Source: SZUA-309 sp965230005
GTDB taxonomy: Bacteria; Pseudomonadota; Gammaproteobacteria; Pseudomonadales; Azotimanducaceae
Length of the DNA stretch: 64,000 nucleotides
Assembly: GCA_965230005.1 (NCBI GenBank)
Contig: OZ245934.1
Span: 3,968,001-4,032,000 of the forward strand
Direction: 5' to 3'
Positions 1-7,796 of this stretch are shown here, in pieces. A program made the position numbers and the translations under genes. Positions within the stretch are counted from its first letter, which is position 1. The number at the start of each line of letters is the position of its first letter. The notes under the pieces are model-generated. The model did not search any database, had not been told where the DNA came from, and was given only the letters and a program-made list of their open reading frames with translations.

Positions 1-1
1 C

Positions 2-280
2 TCCGAGCTGATCCGGCAGGATCGTCTCGTCGCCTGTGAGTCCTTCACGGTCGACGCTCCGAAAACCAAAGGGCTGGTGGCCGCGCTCGATGCGCTGTCT
101 CTGTCGAACGTCCTGATCGTCAGTGACGACGTCGACGAGAATCTGTATCTCGCGTCGCGCAACCTGAAAGACGTCGACGTCCGCGACGTGCAGGGCGTGG
201 ATCCGGTCAGCCTGCTCTCCCACGAGAAGGTGCTGATTACCGTTGGCGCCCTGAAGAAGCTCGAGGAGGCGCTGGCATGA
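2..280 (+). CDS. rplD: 50S ribosomal protein L4, 3' part only
   Basis: C-terminal 92 residues of L4; the gene enters from the left edge and is read in frame from base 2 (S-E-L-I-R-Q-D...). L4 is an early 23S rRNA-binding protein that lines the exit tunnel, and in E. coli it also represses its own S10 operon; the leader needed for that lies outside the window. Its TGA overlaps the ATG of rplW by 4 bases (ATGA), implying translational coupling. Confidence 0.95.
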   Translation, partial: SELIRQDRLVACESFTVDAPKTKGLVAALDALSLSNVLIVSDDVDENLYLASRNLKDVDVRDVQGVDPVSLLSHEKVLITVGALKKLEEALA

Positions 281-573
281 ATCAGGAACGCGTTTTCACC
301 GTGCTCGTCGAGCCGCACTTCTCCGAGAAAGTGGCCATCCAGGGTGAGCAGAGCAACCAGTACGGCTTCAAGGTGGCGAAGAGCGCCACCAAAGCAGAGA
401 TCAAAGAAGCCGTGGAAACGCTTTTCGGCGTGACCGTGGACAAAGTGACCACGCTCAACGTCAAGGGCAAGCACAAGCGGACCTTCCGCGGTACCTCCCG
501 CAAGAAGGACTGGAAGAAAGCATACGTTCGAGTGGCCGCTGGCCAGGAACTCGATTACCTGGGAGCGGACTAG
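277..573 (+). CDS. rplW: 50S ribosomal protein L23
   Basis: 98 residues, normal length for bacterial L23. L23 sits at the exit of the peptide tunnel and is the docking point for trigger factor and SRP. The internal Y-G-F-K-V and K-x-K-R motifs (N-V-K-G-K-H-K-R) around residues 65-73 are typical of the extended rRNA-contacting loop. It overlaps rplD by 4 bases and is followed by rplB after 4 bases, as in the S10 operon of Gammaproteobacteria. Confidence 0.97.
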   Translation: MNQERVFTVLVEPHFSEKVAIQGEQSNQYGFKVAKSATKAEIKEAVETLFGVTVDKVTTLNVKGKHKRTFRGTSRKKDWKKAYVRVAAGQELDYLGAD

Positions 574-577
574 GCAA

Positions 578-1405
578 ATGGCTGTTGTAAAAGCAAAACC
601 GACTTCCCCGGGACGGCGCTTTGTCGTCAAGGTCGTCAATCCGGAGCTGCACAAAGGCAAGCCGCACAAAGGGCTCATTGCCAAGAAGAGCAAGACCGGT
701 GGCCGCAACAATGCGGGCCGCATCACCACGCGGCATCGCGGTGGCGGCCACAAGCAGCACTACCGGATCATCGACTTCAAGCGCAACAAGGACGGCATCC
801 CTGCCGTTGTGGAGCGCCTCGAGTACGACCCGAACCGGACCGCCAACCTGGCGCTGCTGAAGTACGCCGATGGCGAACGTCGCTACATCATCGCTCCCCG
901 GGGTGTGAAGGCGGGTGACGAGCTCATGAGTGGATCCACGGCGCCGATCCGTGCCGGTAACGCCATGGCGCTCAGAAACATTCCCGTCGGTAGCGTCATC
1001 CACTGCGTGGAGCTGAAGCCGGGTAAAGGCGCGCAGATGGTGCGGAGCGCAGGCTCCTCCTGTCAGCTCGTGGCCCGGGAAGGGACCTACGCAACGCTGC
1101 GTATGCGCTCCGGTGAAATGCGTCGCGTGCTGGCCGAGTGCCGGGCAACGCTGGGCGAGGTCGGCAACAGCGAGCACAACCTGCGCTCGCTCGGTAAGGC
1201 AGGCGCCAAGCGCTGGCGCGGCGTGCGTCCGACGGTCCGCGGTGTGGCCATGAACCCCGTCGATCACCCGCACGGTGGTGGTGAGGGTAAGACCTCCGGT
1301 GGTCGTCATCCGGTCACGCCCTGGGGTGTGCCCACGAAGGGTTACAAGACCCGCAGCAACAAGCGCACGGACAAACTCATCGTTCGTCGCAGAGGTAGGA
1401 GATAA
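578..1405 (+). CDS. rplB: 50S ribosomal protein L2
   Basis: 275 residues, full length. L2 is needed for subunit association and peptidyl-transferase function. The C-terminal signature N-P-V-D-H-P-H-G-G-G-E-G, holding the invariant histidine near the peptidyl-transferase centre, is intact, and a basic C-terminal tail ends R-R-R-G-R-R. Two bases separate it from rpsS. Confidence 0.98.
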   Translation: MAVVKAKPTSPGRRFVVKVVNPELHKGKPHKGLIAKKSKTGGRNNAGRITTRHRGGGHKQHYRIIDFKRNKDGIPAVVERLEYDPNRTANLALLKYADGERRYIIAPRGVKAGDELMSGSTAPIRAGNAMALRNIPVGSVIHCVELKPGKGAQMVRSAGSSCQLVAREGTYATLRMRSGEMRRVLAECRATLGEVGNSEHNLRSLGKAGAKRWRGVRPTVRGVAMNPVDHPHGGGEGKTSGGRHPVTPWGVPTKGYKTRSNKRTDKLIVRRRGRR

Positions 1406-1407
1406 GC

Positions 1408-1683
1408 ATGCCCAGATCGCTGCATAAGGGCCCGTTTGTCGATCTGCACCTCATGAAGAAGGTGGAGACGGCGGCTGCCAACAACGACAAGCGTCCGATC
1501 AAGACCTGGTCCCGGCGGTCCATGGTCCTGCCGGACATGGTTGGTCTGACCATTGCGATCCACAACGGCCGTCAGCACGTGCCGGTGGTGATCAACGAAG
1601 ACATGGTTGGCCACAAGCTGGGTGAATTTGCGCCGACGCGGACCTACCGCGGTCACGCGGCGGACAAGAAGGCGCGGAGATAA
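1408..1683 (+). CDS. rpsS: 30S ribosomal protein S19
   Basis: 91 residues, usual length. Starts M-P-R-S-L-H-K-G-P-F, the family N-terminus, and contains the G-x-x-L-G-E-F-A-P-T-R-T block near the C-terminus. S19 binds 16S rRNA in the 30S head next to S13 and contacts the A-site finger of the 50S subunit. It lies between rplB and rplV in the S10 operon. Confidence 0.97.
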   Translation: MPRSLHKGPFVDLHLMKKVETAAANNDKRPIKTWSRRSMVLPDMVGLTIAIHNGRQHVPVVINEDMVGHKLGEFAPTRTYRGHAADKKARR

Positions 1684-1688
1684 GAACG

Positions 1689-2021
1689 ATGCAGGTTAGT
1701 GCAACGGCCAAGCGGCTTCAGATTTCGCCGCAGAAAGCACGACTGGTGGTGGACCAGGTGCGTGGCAAGCCCGTGGCGGATGCCCTCGACATCCTGAACT
1801 TCTCCACGAAGAAAGGTGCCGTGCTGGTCCGCAAGGTGCTGGAGTCTGCCATCGCCAACGCCGAGAACAACGAAGGCGCAGACATCGATGAGCTCAAGGT
1901 CGCCGAGGTCTTCGTCAACGAAGGAATGACCATGAAGCGCATCCGACCTCGCGCTAAAGGTCGCGCGGATCGCATCTTCAAGCGTTCCAGCCACATCACC
2001 GTGACGGTCACGGACGAGTAG
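1689..2021 (+). CDS. rplV: 50S ribosomal protein L22
   Basis: 110 residues, same length as in E. coli. L22 binds 23S rRNA, and its long beta-hairpin narrows the exit tunnel (site of macrolide-resistance changes in other bacteria). The tail M-K-R-I-R-P-R-A-K-G-R-A, the hairpin tip region, is conserved. Eight bases separate it from rpsC. Confidence 0.97.
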   Translation: MQVSATAKRLQISPQKARLVVDQVRGKPVADALDILNFSTKKGAVLVRKVLESAIANAENNEGADIDELKVAEVFVNEGMTMKRIRPRAKGRADRIFKRSSHITVTVTDE

Positions 2022-2029
2022 GAAAGAGC

Positions 2030-2695
2030 ATGGGTCAGAAAGTACATCCCACCGGCATTCGCCTGGGCATCGTCAAGGACCACACCTCCGTGTGGTATGC
2101 GGATAAGAAGAACTATCCGGATTACCTGCTGAACGATCTGGAAGTCCGGGATTTCCTGCGCAAGCGTCTCGCTCAGGCGTCCGTGTCGCGCATCGACATC
2201 GAGCGCCCGGCGCAGACTGCGCGGATCACGATCCACACGGCGCGCCCGGGTATCGTGATCGGCAAGAAAGGTGAAGACGTCGAGCGGCTGCGCGGCGAGG
2301 TCTCGAAGATGATGGGTGTGCCGGTGCACATCAATATCGAAGAGATCAGAAAGCCTGAACTGGACGCACTGCTGGTGGCGCAGAACGTTGCCCAGCAGCT
2401 CGAGCGCCGGGTGCAGTTCCGTCGCGCCATGCGTCGGGTGATTCAGAACGCCATGCGCCTGGGTGCGGAAGGCATCAAGGTGCGCGTTGCGGGCCGGCTC
2501 GGCGGCGCGGAGATTGCGCGCTCCGAGGTGTATCACGAAGGCCGCGTGCCGCTGCATACGCTGCGCGCGGACATCGACTACGCCACCTGGGAAGCGAAAA
2601 CCACCTACGGCGTCCTCGGCATCAAGGTCTGGGTCTTCAAGGGTGAGGTCATCGGTTCCGGTGAAGAAGCGGGTCAAGCCGCAGCACAAGGATAA
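2030..2695 (+). CDS. rpsC: 30S ribosomal protein S3
   Basis: 221 residues. Starts G-Q-K-V-H-P-T-G-I-R-L-G, the invariant S3 N-terminus. A type II KH domain occupies about residues 40-110, with the G-K-K-G loop visible (I-G-K-K-G-E-D-V). The C-terminal half contains A-G-R-L-G-G-A-E-I-A-R. S3 forms the mRNA entry channel and its helicase activity with S4 and S5. The short tail E-E-A-G-Q-A-A-A-Q-G is lineage-specific. Confidence 0.98.
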   Translation: MGQKVHPTGIRLGIVKDHTSVWYADKKNYPDYLLNDLEVRDFLRKRLAQASVSRIDIERPAQTARITIHTARPGIVIGKKGEDVERLRGEVSKMMGVPVHINIEEIRKPELDALLVAQNVAQQLERRVQFRRAMRRVIQNAMRLGAEGIKVRVAGRLGGAEIARSEVYHEGRVPLHTLRADIDYATWEAKTTYGVLGIKVWVFKGEVIGSGEEAGQAAAQG

Positions 2696-2701
2696 GAAGT
2701 C

Positions 2702-3115
2702 ATGTTGCAGCCAAAGAGAACCAAATTCCGTAAGCAGCACAAAGGCCGCAACCGTGGTCTCGCACTGCGCGGCGGCAAGGTCAGCTTCGGCGAGTTCGGT
2801 CTCAAAGCCGTGGGTCGCGGTCGCATGACGGCGCGTCAGATCGAAGCCGGTCGTCGCGCCATGACCCGGCGCGTAAAGCGGGGCGGCAAGATCTGGATCC
2901 GCGTGTTCCCGGACAAGCCGATCACCAAGAAGCCGCTGGAAGTGCGTCAGGGTAAAGGTAAGGGCAGCGTCGAGTACTGGGTCTGCCAGATCCAGCCAGG
3001 TCGCGTCCTCTATGAGATGGAAGGTGTGAGTGAGGACGAGGCGCGCGATGCGTTTCGTCTCGCGGCAGCCAAGCTGCCCTTCAAGACCACCTTCGTGAAG
3101 CGGACGGCAATGTAA
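2702..3115 (+). CDS. rplP: 50S ribosomal protein L16
   Basis: 137 residues (E. coli 136). Begins M-L-Q-P-K-R-T-K-F-R-K and contains G-R-G-R-M-T-A-R-Q-I-E-A-x-R, the family signature. L16 organises the A-site tRNA elbow region of the 50S subunit and is a late assembly protein. Six bases after rpsC and three before rpmC. Confidence 0.98.
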   Translation: MLQPKRTKFRKQHKGRNRGLALRGGKVSFGEFGLKAVGRGRMTARQIEAGRRAMTRRVKRGGKIWIRVFPDKPITKKPLEVRQGKGKGSVEYWVCQIQPGRVLYEMEGVSEDEARDAFRLAAAKLPFKTTFVKRTAM

Positions 3116-3118
3116 GCC

Positions 3119-3316
3119 ATGAGCGTTGACGTGAAAGAACTCAGAGAAAAGAGCGTGCAGGAACTCACCGAGCAGCTCCTCGATCTGCGCAAGCAGCATT
3201 TCAACATCCGCATGCAGAAAGCCTCCGGCCAGTTGGGTCAGGTGCATCTGTTGAAGGAAACGAAGAAGGACATCGCGCGGGTGAAAACGCTGATCCAGGA
3301 GAAGCGAAATGGCTGA
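3119..3316 (+). CDS. rpmC: 50S ribosomal protein L29
   Basis: 65 residues, predicted to be two long helices as in the family (E-L-R-E-K-S...L-L-D-L-R-K-Q-H-F-N). L29 lies beside L23 at the tunnel exit. Its 3' end overlaps the start of rpsQ by 8 bases; the Shine-Dalgarno GGAG for rpsQ lies inside this gene, suggesting coupled translation. Confidence 0.96.
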   Translation: MSVDVKELREKSVQELTEQLLDLRKQHFNIRMQKASGQLGQVHLLKETKKDIARVKTLIQEKRNG

Positions 3317-3587
3317 AGAAGCTCAAGCAGCCGAAACGCTGGCGCGTACCGTGACCGGTACGGTCGTCAGCAACAAGATGGACAAGACCATCACGGTGCT
3401 CATCGAGCGCCGCGTGCAGCACCCGGTTTACGGAAAGATCATCCGCCGTTCCTCGAAGATCCATGCGCACGATGAGGACAACGCCTGTTCCATCGGCGAC
3501 ACGGTGACGGTCTCCGAGTGCCGGCCCCTGTCGAAAACCAAGACGTGGATGCTGAAGAGCATCGACGAGAAGGCGCGCGAGGTATAA
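3309..3587 (+). CDS. rpsQ: 30S ribosomal protein S17
   Basis: 92 residues, 8 more than E. coli because of an acidic N-terminal extension (M-A-E-E-A-Q-A-A-E-T). The OB-fold core carries G-x-V-V-S-N-K-M-D-K-T and the C-terminal C-R-P-L-S-K-T-K motif. S17 binds 16S rRNA early in 30S assembly. The ATG is supported by GGAGAAG about 4 bases upstream, inside rpmC. Confidence 0.96.
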   Translation: MAEEAQAAETLARTVTGTVVSNKMDKTITVLIERRVQHPVYGKIIRRSSKIHAHDEDNACSIGDTVTVSECRPLSKTKTWMLKSIDEKAREV

Positions 3588-3591
3588 GCCG

Positions 3592-3960
3592 GTGATTCAG
3601 ACGGAAACCATGCTGGAGATCGCCGACAACAGCGGCGCCCGTAAGGTCCAGTGCATCAAGGTGCTGGGCGGCTCCCATCGCCGCTACGCGGGCATTGGCG
3701 ACATCATCAAGGTCACCGTGAAGGAAGCGATTCCCCGGGGCCGGGTGAAGAAAGGCCAGGTGATGAACGCCGTAGTGGTCCGCACCCGTAAAGGTGTGCG
3801 CCGCCCTGACGGCTCCATCATCCGCTTCGATCAGAACGCAGCGGTGCTGCTGAACCAGCAGAACCAGCCGGTTGGAACCCGGATTTTCGGTCCGGTAACC
3901 CGCGAGCTCCGCACGGAAAACTTCATGCGGATCATCTCGCTGGCCCCGGAAGTCCTTTAG
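3592..3960 (+). CDS. rplN: 50S ribosomal protein L14
   Basis: 122 residues, exact family length if the GTG at 3592 is the start (I-Q-T-E-T-M-L-E-I-A-D-N-S-G-A follows). L14 lies at the subunit interface beside L19, where RsfS, also encoded in this window, blocks subunit joining. First gene of the spc operon in E. coli. It is followed by an unusually long 111-base gap holding repeat copy A. Confidence 0.97.
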   Translation: MIQTETMLEIADNSGARKVQCIKVLGGSHRRYAGIGDIIKVTVKEAIPRGRVKKGQVMNAVVVRTRKGVRRPDGSIIRFDQNAAVLLNQQNQPVGTRIFGPVTRELRTENFMRIISLAPEVL

Positions 3961-3995
3961 GACTGGATGGAAGCGATACGAAGGAATAGAAACGA

Positions 3996-4065
3996 GAACG
4001 AACGGAAAAACAGCTCTGAAGCGTCAAAGTAACTGCGAGTTAAATGCCGCTGAGCGTGTCCGGAA
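3996..4065 (+). repeat. Interspersed hairpin repeat, copy A (rplN-rplX gap)
   Basis: 70-base element in a gap that is normally only a few bases long. It shares GAACGAACGGAA at its left end and CGCTGAGCGTGTCCGGAA at its right end with copy B. Its 46-base core (4011-4056) is the reverse complement of the cores downstream of ssb. It folds as GCTC (4013-4016), bulge TGA, AGCG (4020-4023) pairing with CGCT-GAGC (4048-4055). Its right end supplies the GGAA just ahead of rplX. No ORF is visible in it. Confidence 0.85.
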
Positions 4066-4071
4066 AACAGT

Positions 4072-4383
4072 ATGTTGAAGATAAAAAAAGACGACGAAGT
4101 CGTTGTGATTGCAGGCCGCGACAAAGGCAAGCGTGGCGACGTTATCAAGGTGCTCGCGGACGGGCGGCTGCTCGTCTCCGGCGTAAACCTGGTGAAGAAG
4201 CATCAGCGCCCGAATCCGAATATCGGTCAGCGCGGCGGTATCGTCGAGCAGGAAGCGCCGATTCAGATTTCCAACGTGGCCATCTGGAACGACGAGGCAG
4301 ACAAGGCTGACCGCGTCGGTATCCGCACGGAAGACGGCAAGCGCGTGCGTTTCTTCAAATCCAACGAAAAAGTCATCGACTGA
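4072..4383 (+). CDS. rplX: 50S ribosomal protein L24
   Basis: 103 residues, same as E. coli. KOW motif near the N-terminus (V-V-V-I-A-G-R-D-K-G-K-R-G), then G-V-N-L-V-K-K-H. L24 is one of the two assembly-initiator proteins of the 50S subunit. The ribosome-binding region (GGAA, 5-6 bases before the ATG) is the right end of repeat copy A, so the repeat could affect its translation. Confidence 0.97.
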   Translation: MLKIKKDDEVVVIAGRDKGKRGDVIKVLADGRLLVSGVNLVKKHQRPNPNIGQRGGIVEQEAPIQISNVAIWNDEADKADRVGIRTEDGKRVRFFKSNEKVID

Positions 4384-4400
4384 GCGCTTACGAGAAAGCA

Positions 4401-4940
4401 ATGACAGACCTATACAAAAAGTACCTGGACGAGATCCGGCCCCAGCTCCAGAAGGATCTGGGCCTCGATAACGTCATGCAGGTGCCGCGTCTCGAGAAGA
4501 TCACGCTCAACATGGGCGTGGGCGAAGCCATCGCCGATCGGAAGATCATGGAGAACGCGGTCAATGACATGACGCTGATCGCGGGACAGAAGCCTGTGAT
4601 TCAGAACGCCCGAAAGTCGGAAGCCGGTTTCAAGATTCGCGAGGGCTTTCCGAATGGCTGCAAGGTGACGCTGCGTCGGGCGCGGATGTATGAATTCGTG
4701 GAGCGGCTGATCAGCATCGCGATCCCGCGGATGCGCGATTTCCGGGGTCTGAACCCGCGCTCCTTCGACGGCCGTGGCAACTTTGCCATGGGTATTCAGG
4801 AGCAGATCGTCTTCGCCGAGATCGATTACGACAAGATCGACAAGATCCGCGGCATGGACATCGCAATTACCACCAGCGCGCGTACCAATGAAGAGGGCCT
4901 GGCCCTGCTCCGCGCGTTCAACTTTCCGTTCAGAAACTAG
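4401..4940 (+). CDS. rplE: 50S ribosomal protein L5
   Basis: 179 residues, full length. L5 binds 5S rRNA and contacts the P-site tRNA and S13 through the B1b bridge. Family signatures L-N-M-G-V-G-E-A and G-L-N-P-R-S-F-D-G-R-G-N-F are present. 17 bases after rplX and 11 before rpsN. Confidence 0.98.
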   Translation: MTDLYKKYLDEIRPQLQKDLGLDNVMQVPRLEKITLNMGVGEAIADRKIMENAVNDMTLIAGQKPVIQNARKSEAGFKIREGFPNGCKVTLRRARMYEFVERLISIAIPRMRDFRGLNPRSFDGRGNFAMGIQEQIVFAEIDYDKIDKIRGMDIAITTSARTNEEGLALLRAFNFPFRN

Positions 4941-4951
4941 GAAGCGGACAG

Positions 4952-5257
4952 ATGGCAAAGATTTCAATGGTCGAGCGGGAAAAGAAGCGCGCTAAGACGG
5001 TGGCCAAGTACGCGGCCAAGCGCGCGGCGCTCAAAGCGATCATCAACGACCGGAACGCCAGTGACGAAGATCGCTGGGAAGCGCAGATCAAGCTGCAGAA
5101 GCTGCCGCGTGATGCGTCGCCGTCGCGCCAGCAGCGCCGCTGCGGCCTCACGGGCCGGCCTCATGCCGTATACCGCAAGTTCGGTCTGGCCAGGAACAAG
5201 CTGCGCGAAGCGGCCATGCGAGGTGACGTGCCTGGCCTGGTCAAGGCCAGCTGGTAA
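4952..5257 (+). CDS. rpsN: 30S ribosomal protein S14, zinc-independent form
   Basis: 101 residues, the long form that lacks the CxxC zinc ribbon (only one cysteine, in R-C-G-L-T-G-R-P), as in most Gammaproteobacteria. S14 joins the 30S head late, beside S3 and S19. Conserved C-terminal block G-R-P-H-A-V-Y-R-K-F-G-L. 11 bases separate it from both neighbours. Confidence 0.97.
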   Translation: MAKISMVEREKKRAKTVAKYAAKRAALKAIINDRNASDEDRWEAQIKLQKLPRDASPSRQQRRCGLTGRPHAVYRKFGLARNKLREAAMRGDVPGLVKASW

Positions 5258-5268
5258 GGAGCGCGCTT

Positions 5269-5661
5269 ATGTCCATGCAAGATCCCATCGCCGATCTGCT
5301 CACGCGCATCCGTAATGCGCAGTCGGCGAATCATCCGGACGTTGTCATGCCGGCCTCGAAGGCCAAGGTGGCCATCTGCAAGGTGCTGAAGGATGAAGGC
5401 TACATCGAAGACTACAGCGTCGAAGAAAGTGCCAAGCCGAGCCTCTCCGTGAGCCTCCGGTACCACAACGGCGCGCCGGTCATCGAAGAAATTGCCCGGG
5501 TCAGCCGGCCGGGGCTGCGGGTCTATAAGGCCTGCGAGGAATTGCCGAAGGTCCGCGGTGGCCTGGGCGTCGCCATCGTCAGCACCAACAAGGGTCTGCT
5601 GTCCGATCGTGCAGCCCGGGAAGCCGGTGTCGGCGGCGAAGTGCTGTGCACGGTGTTTTAA
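5269..5661 (+). CDS. rpsH: 30S ribosomal protein S8
   Basis: 130 residues. Starts M-S-M-Q-D-P-I-A-D-L-L-T-R-I-R-N-A and carries the C-terminal signature S-T-x-K-G-L-L-S-D-R-x-A. S8 binds the central domain of 16S rRNA and in E. coli is the translational repressor of the spc operon. I did not try to identify its operator here. ATG at 5269 preferred over 5275 because the AAGGAGCG Shine-Dalgarno ends about 6 bases before it. Confidence 0.97.
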   Translation: MSMQDPIADLLTRIRNAQSANHPDVVMPASKAKVAICKVLKDEGYIEDYSVEESAKPSLSVSLRYHNGAPVIEEIARVSRPGLRVYKACEELPKVRGGLGVAIVSTNKGLLSDRAAREAGVGGEVLCTVF

Positions 5662-5687
5662 CGGTAGTCAGCTGAAGGTTTTTTGAG

Positions 5688-6224
5688 ATGTCCCGTATCG
5701 CGAACAATCCGATCGCCCTGCCCTCGGGCGTCGAAGTGAAGATCGACGGCCAGCACATCAGCGTGAAGGGCGGCAAGGGCGCCATGGAAATGGACGTTCA
5801 TGCCGACGTCGAGATCAAGCAGGGAGACGACAACGCGCTGACCTTTGCGGCCAAGAACGGCAGCAAGTCGGCCAAGGCGCTGTCTGGAACCATGCGCGCG
5901 CTGGTCAGCAACATGGTGACCGGCGTGTCCAACGGCTTCGAGCGCCGCCTGCAGCTGCAGGGAGTTGGCTATCGAGCTCAGGCGCAAGGCAAGAAGTTGA
6001 ATCTGCAGCTCGGCTTTTCTCACCCCGTGGAGTACGAACTCCCGGACGGTGTGACGGCCGAGACGCCCAGCCAGACCGAGATCGTCGTATCCGGCATGGA
6101 CAATCAGCTCGTCGGGCAGGTGTCCGCCGAGATCCGCGCTTTCCGGCCGCCGGAGCCTTACAAAGGCAAAGGCGTGCGCTACGCCGATGAGCGAGTGCGC
6201 CGGAAGGAAGCGAAGAAGAAATAA
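5688..6224 (+). CDS. rplF: 50S ribosomal protein L6
   Basis: 178 residues, two tandem alpha/beta L6 domains (about residues 10-80 and 90-165). The C-terminal signature P-P-E-P-Y-K-G-K-G-V-R-Y is intact. L6 anchors near the sarcin-ricin loop and elongation-factor site. The tail is strongly basic (R-R-K-E-A-K-K-K). A 54-base A-rich spacer follows before rplR. Confidence 0.98.
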   Translation: MSRIANNPIALPSGVEVKIDGQHISVKGGKGAMEMDVHADVEIKQGDDNALTFAAKNGSKSAKALSGTMRALVSNMVTGVSNGFERRLQLQGVGYRAQAQGKKLNLQLGFSHPVEYELPDGVTAETPSQTEIVVSGMDNQLVGQVSAEIRAFRPPEPYKGKGVRYADERVRRKEAKKK

Positions 6225-6278
6225 GCAGCGCCGAAACAAGCAGAGCGCAACAAGAGAACAGAGTCAGAAGGCACAGAG

Positions 6279-6626
6279 ATGGATAAGAAAGCAGCACGGC
6301 TTAAGCGAGCCCGGCGAGGCCGCGCCAAGATGCGTGAGCTGCAGGCCGTCCGTTTGTCGGTCTACCGCACGCCGAAGCACATCTACGCGCAGATCATCGC
6401 GCCGGAAGGGGACAAGGTGCTGGCGGCAGCGTCCACGCTGGATAAGGACCTGCGGGCCGGTGCCACCGGCAACGTCGACGCGGCCAGCAAAGTCGGTCAG
6501 CTCATCGCCGAGCGTGCCAAGGCAGCCGGCGTATCTGCGGTAGCTTTCGACCGCTCGGGTTACAAGTATCACGGCCGGGTCAAAGCGCTGGCAGATGCCG
6601 CGCGCGAAGGCGGATTGGAGTTTTAA
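6279..6626 (+). CDS. rplR: 50S ribosomal protein L18
   Basis: 115 residues (E. coli 117). L18 binds 5S rRNA with L5 and L25, both also encoded in this window. Basic N-terminus (K-K-A-A-R-L-K-R-A-R-R-G-R) and the C-terminal F-D-R-S-G-Y-K-Y-H-G-R-V-K-A-L-A-D-A-A-R-E-G-G-L signature region are conserved. Three bases before rpsE. Confidence 0.97.
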   Translation: MDKKAARLKRARRGRAKMRELQAVRLSVYRTPKHIYAQIIAPEGDKVLAAASTLDKDLRAGATGNVDAASKVGQLIAERAKAAGVSAVAFDRSGYKYHGRVKALADAAREGGLEF

Positions 6627-6629
6627 GGC

Positions 6630-7133
6630 ATGGCATACACCGACGAGATTCAGGAAGAAGGCCTGGTCGAGAAGCTGGTTCAGGTGAACCGGGTGGCCAA
6701 GGTGGTCAAAGGCGGTCGGATTTTCGGCTTCACCGCGCTGACCGTCGTGGGCTATGGCGACGGACGGGTCGGCTTCGGCCGCGGTAAGGCTCGGGAAGTG
6801 CCTCTGGCGATCCAGAAGGCCATGCAGGCTGCGCGGCAGAGCATCGTCGACGTGGAGCTCAATGGCGACACGATCTGGTATCCGACGGTCGGCCGCCACG
6901 GCGCCTCGAAGGTTTACCTGCAGCCGGCCTCCGAAGGTACCGGTGTGATTGCCGGGGGCACCATGCGCGCAGTGCTGGAAGCGGCCGGCGTGCACAACGT
7001 GCTCTGCAAGAGCTACGGCTCCACGAACCCCGTGAACGTGGTTCGAGCCACCTTCGATGCCCTGCAGAACATGCGTTCGCCGGAAGCGGTAGCAGCGAAG
7101 CGCGGTAAGTCCGTCGCGGAGATCGGCGCCTGA
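6630..7133 (+). CDS. rpsE: 30S ribosomal protein S5
   Basis: 167 residues, same as E. coli. N-terminal double-stranded-RNA-binding-like fold with the S5 signature G-G-R-I-F-G-F-T-A-L-T-V-V-G, then G-x-G-R-G-K-A-R-E-V-P. S5 affects decoding accuracy and mRNA unwinding with S3 and S4. A 40-base gap separates it from rpmD. Confidence 0.98.
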   Translation: MAYTDEIQEEGLVEKLVQVNRVAKVVKGGRIFGFTALTVVGYGDGRVGFGRGKAREVPLAIQKAMQAARQSIVDVELNGDTIWYPTVGRHGASKVYLQPASEGTGVIAGGTMRAVLEAAGVHNVLCKSYGSTNPVNVVRATFDALQNMRSPEAVAAKRGKSVAEIGA

Positions 7134-7173
7134 GGCAGGCGTCCAGCGTTTAGAGCAGTTAAAGGTAGCAGTC

Positions 7174-7359
7174 ATGAGTGAAAAAACCGTACGCGTGACT
7201 TTGGTCAAGAGCCCTGCGGGGCGGCTGAAAAAGCACAAGGCCTGTGTCGCAGGTCTGGGTCTGCGTCGCATCGGTCACACGGTGGAGGTGGAAGACACTC
7301 CTGCCGTTCGCGGCATGATCAATCGGGTTAACTACCTGCTGCAGGTGGAAGGAGAGTAG
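7174..7359 (+). CDS. rpmD: 50S ribosomal protein L30
   Basis: 61 residues, normal for L30. Begins with a V-x-V-T-L-V-K-S strand and contains the L-G-L-R-R-I-G-H-T-V signature. A small 50S protein bound at 23S rRNA domain II, dispensable in some bacteria but conserved in Gammaproteobacteria. Two bases before rplO. Confidence 0.96.
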   Translation: MSEKTVRVTLVKSPAGRLKKHKACVAGLGLRRIGHTVEVEDTPAVRGMINRVNYLLQVEGE

Positions 7360-7361
7360 CC

Positions 7362-7796
7362 ATGCGGCTCAACAGCATCGGCCCGGCTCCGGGCAGCAGA
7401 AAAACGAAGCGCCGCGTCGGTCGTGGCCCCGGTTCCGGTTGGGGTAAGACCGCTGCGCGCGGGCAGAAGGGTCAGAAGGCTCGGTCCGGCGGCGGTGTCC
7501 GTCCGGGTTTCGAAGGGGGGCAGCAGCCTCTCAAGCAGCGCGTACCGAAGTTCGGTTTCCGTTCCCGGGTGGGGCTCACCACCACGGAAGTGCGGCTCTC
7601 CGAACTGAACGCGATGGACGCAGACGTGATCGATCTGGCGGCCCTGCAGGCGGCCAATGTCGTGTCGCGGAACATGAAGCGTGCGCGGGTCATTCTCTCC
7701 GGAGAACTCACCCGGGCCGTAACGGTTAAAGGTCTCGGAGTCACCAAAGGTGCCAAAGCAGCGATTGAGGCTGCCGGAGGCAAGGTAGAAGACTGA
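7362..7796 (+). CDS. rplO: 50S ribosomal protein L15
   Basis: 144 residues, same as E. coli. Glycine/arginine-rich N-terminal tail (G-R-G-P-G-S-G-W-G-K-T-A-A-R-G-Q-K-G) penetrates 23S rRNA; late assembly protein. The TGA stop (7794-7796) shares its last base with the ATG of secY, the usual tight coupling in the spc operon. Confidence 0.97.
   Translation: MRLNSIGPAPGSRKTKRRVGRGPGSGWGKTAARGQKGQKARSGGGVRPGFEGGQQPLKQRVPKFGFRSRVGLTTTEVRLSELNAMDADVIDLAALQAANVVSRNMKRARVILSGELTRAVTVKGLGVTKGAKAAIEAAGGKVED

Noticed and set aside
461..3247. Long minus-strand open frames across the ribosomal genes (282 and 509 codons)
   Set aside because: High G+C codon bias leaves the opposite strand open; the predicted proteins show no domain, and the plus strand encodes undisputed ribosomal proteins.
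7134..7173. Fifth copy of the interspersed repeat before rpmD (AGCGTTTAGAGC)
   Set aside because: Only about 12 bases resemble the core; there is no GCTC-AGCG partner, so no stem can form. Chance similarity is likely.
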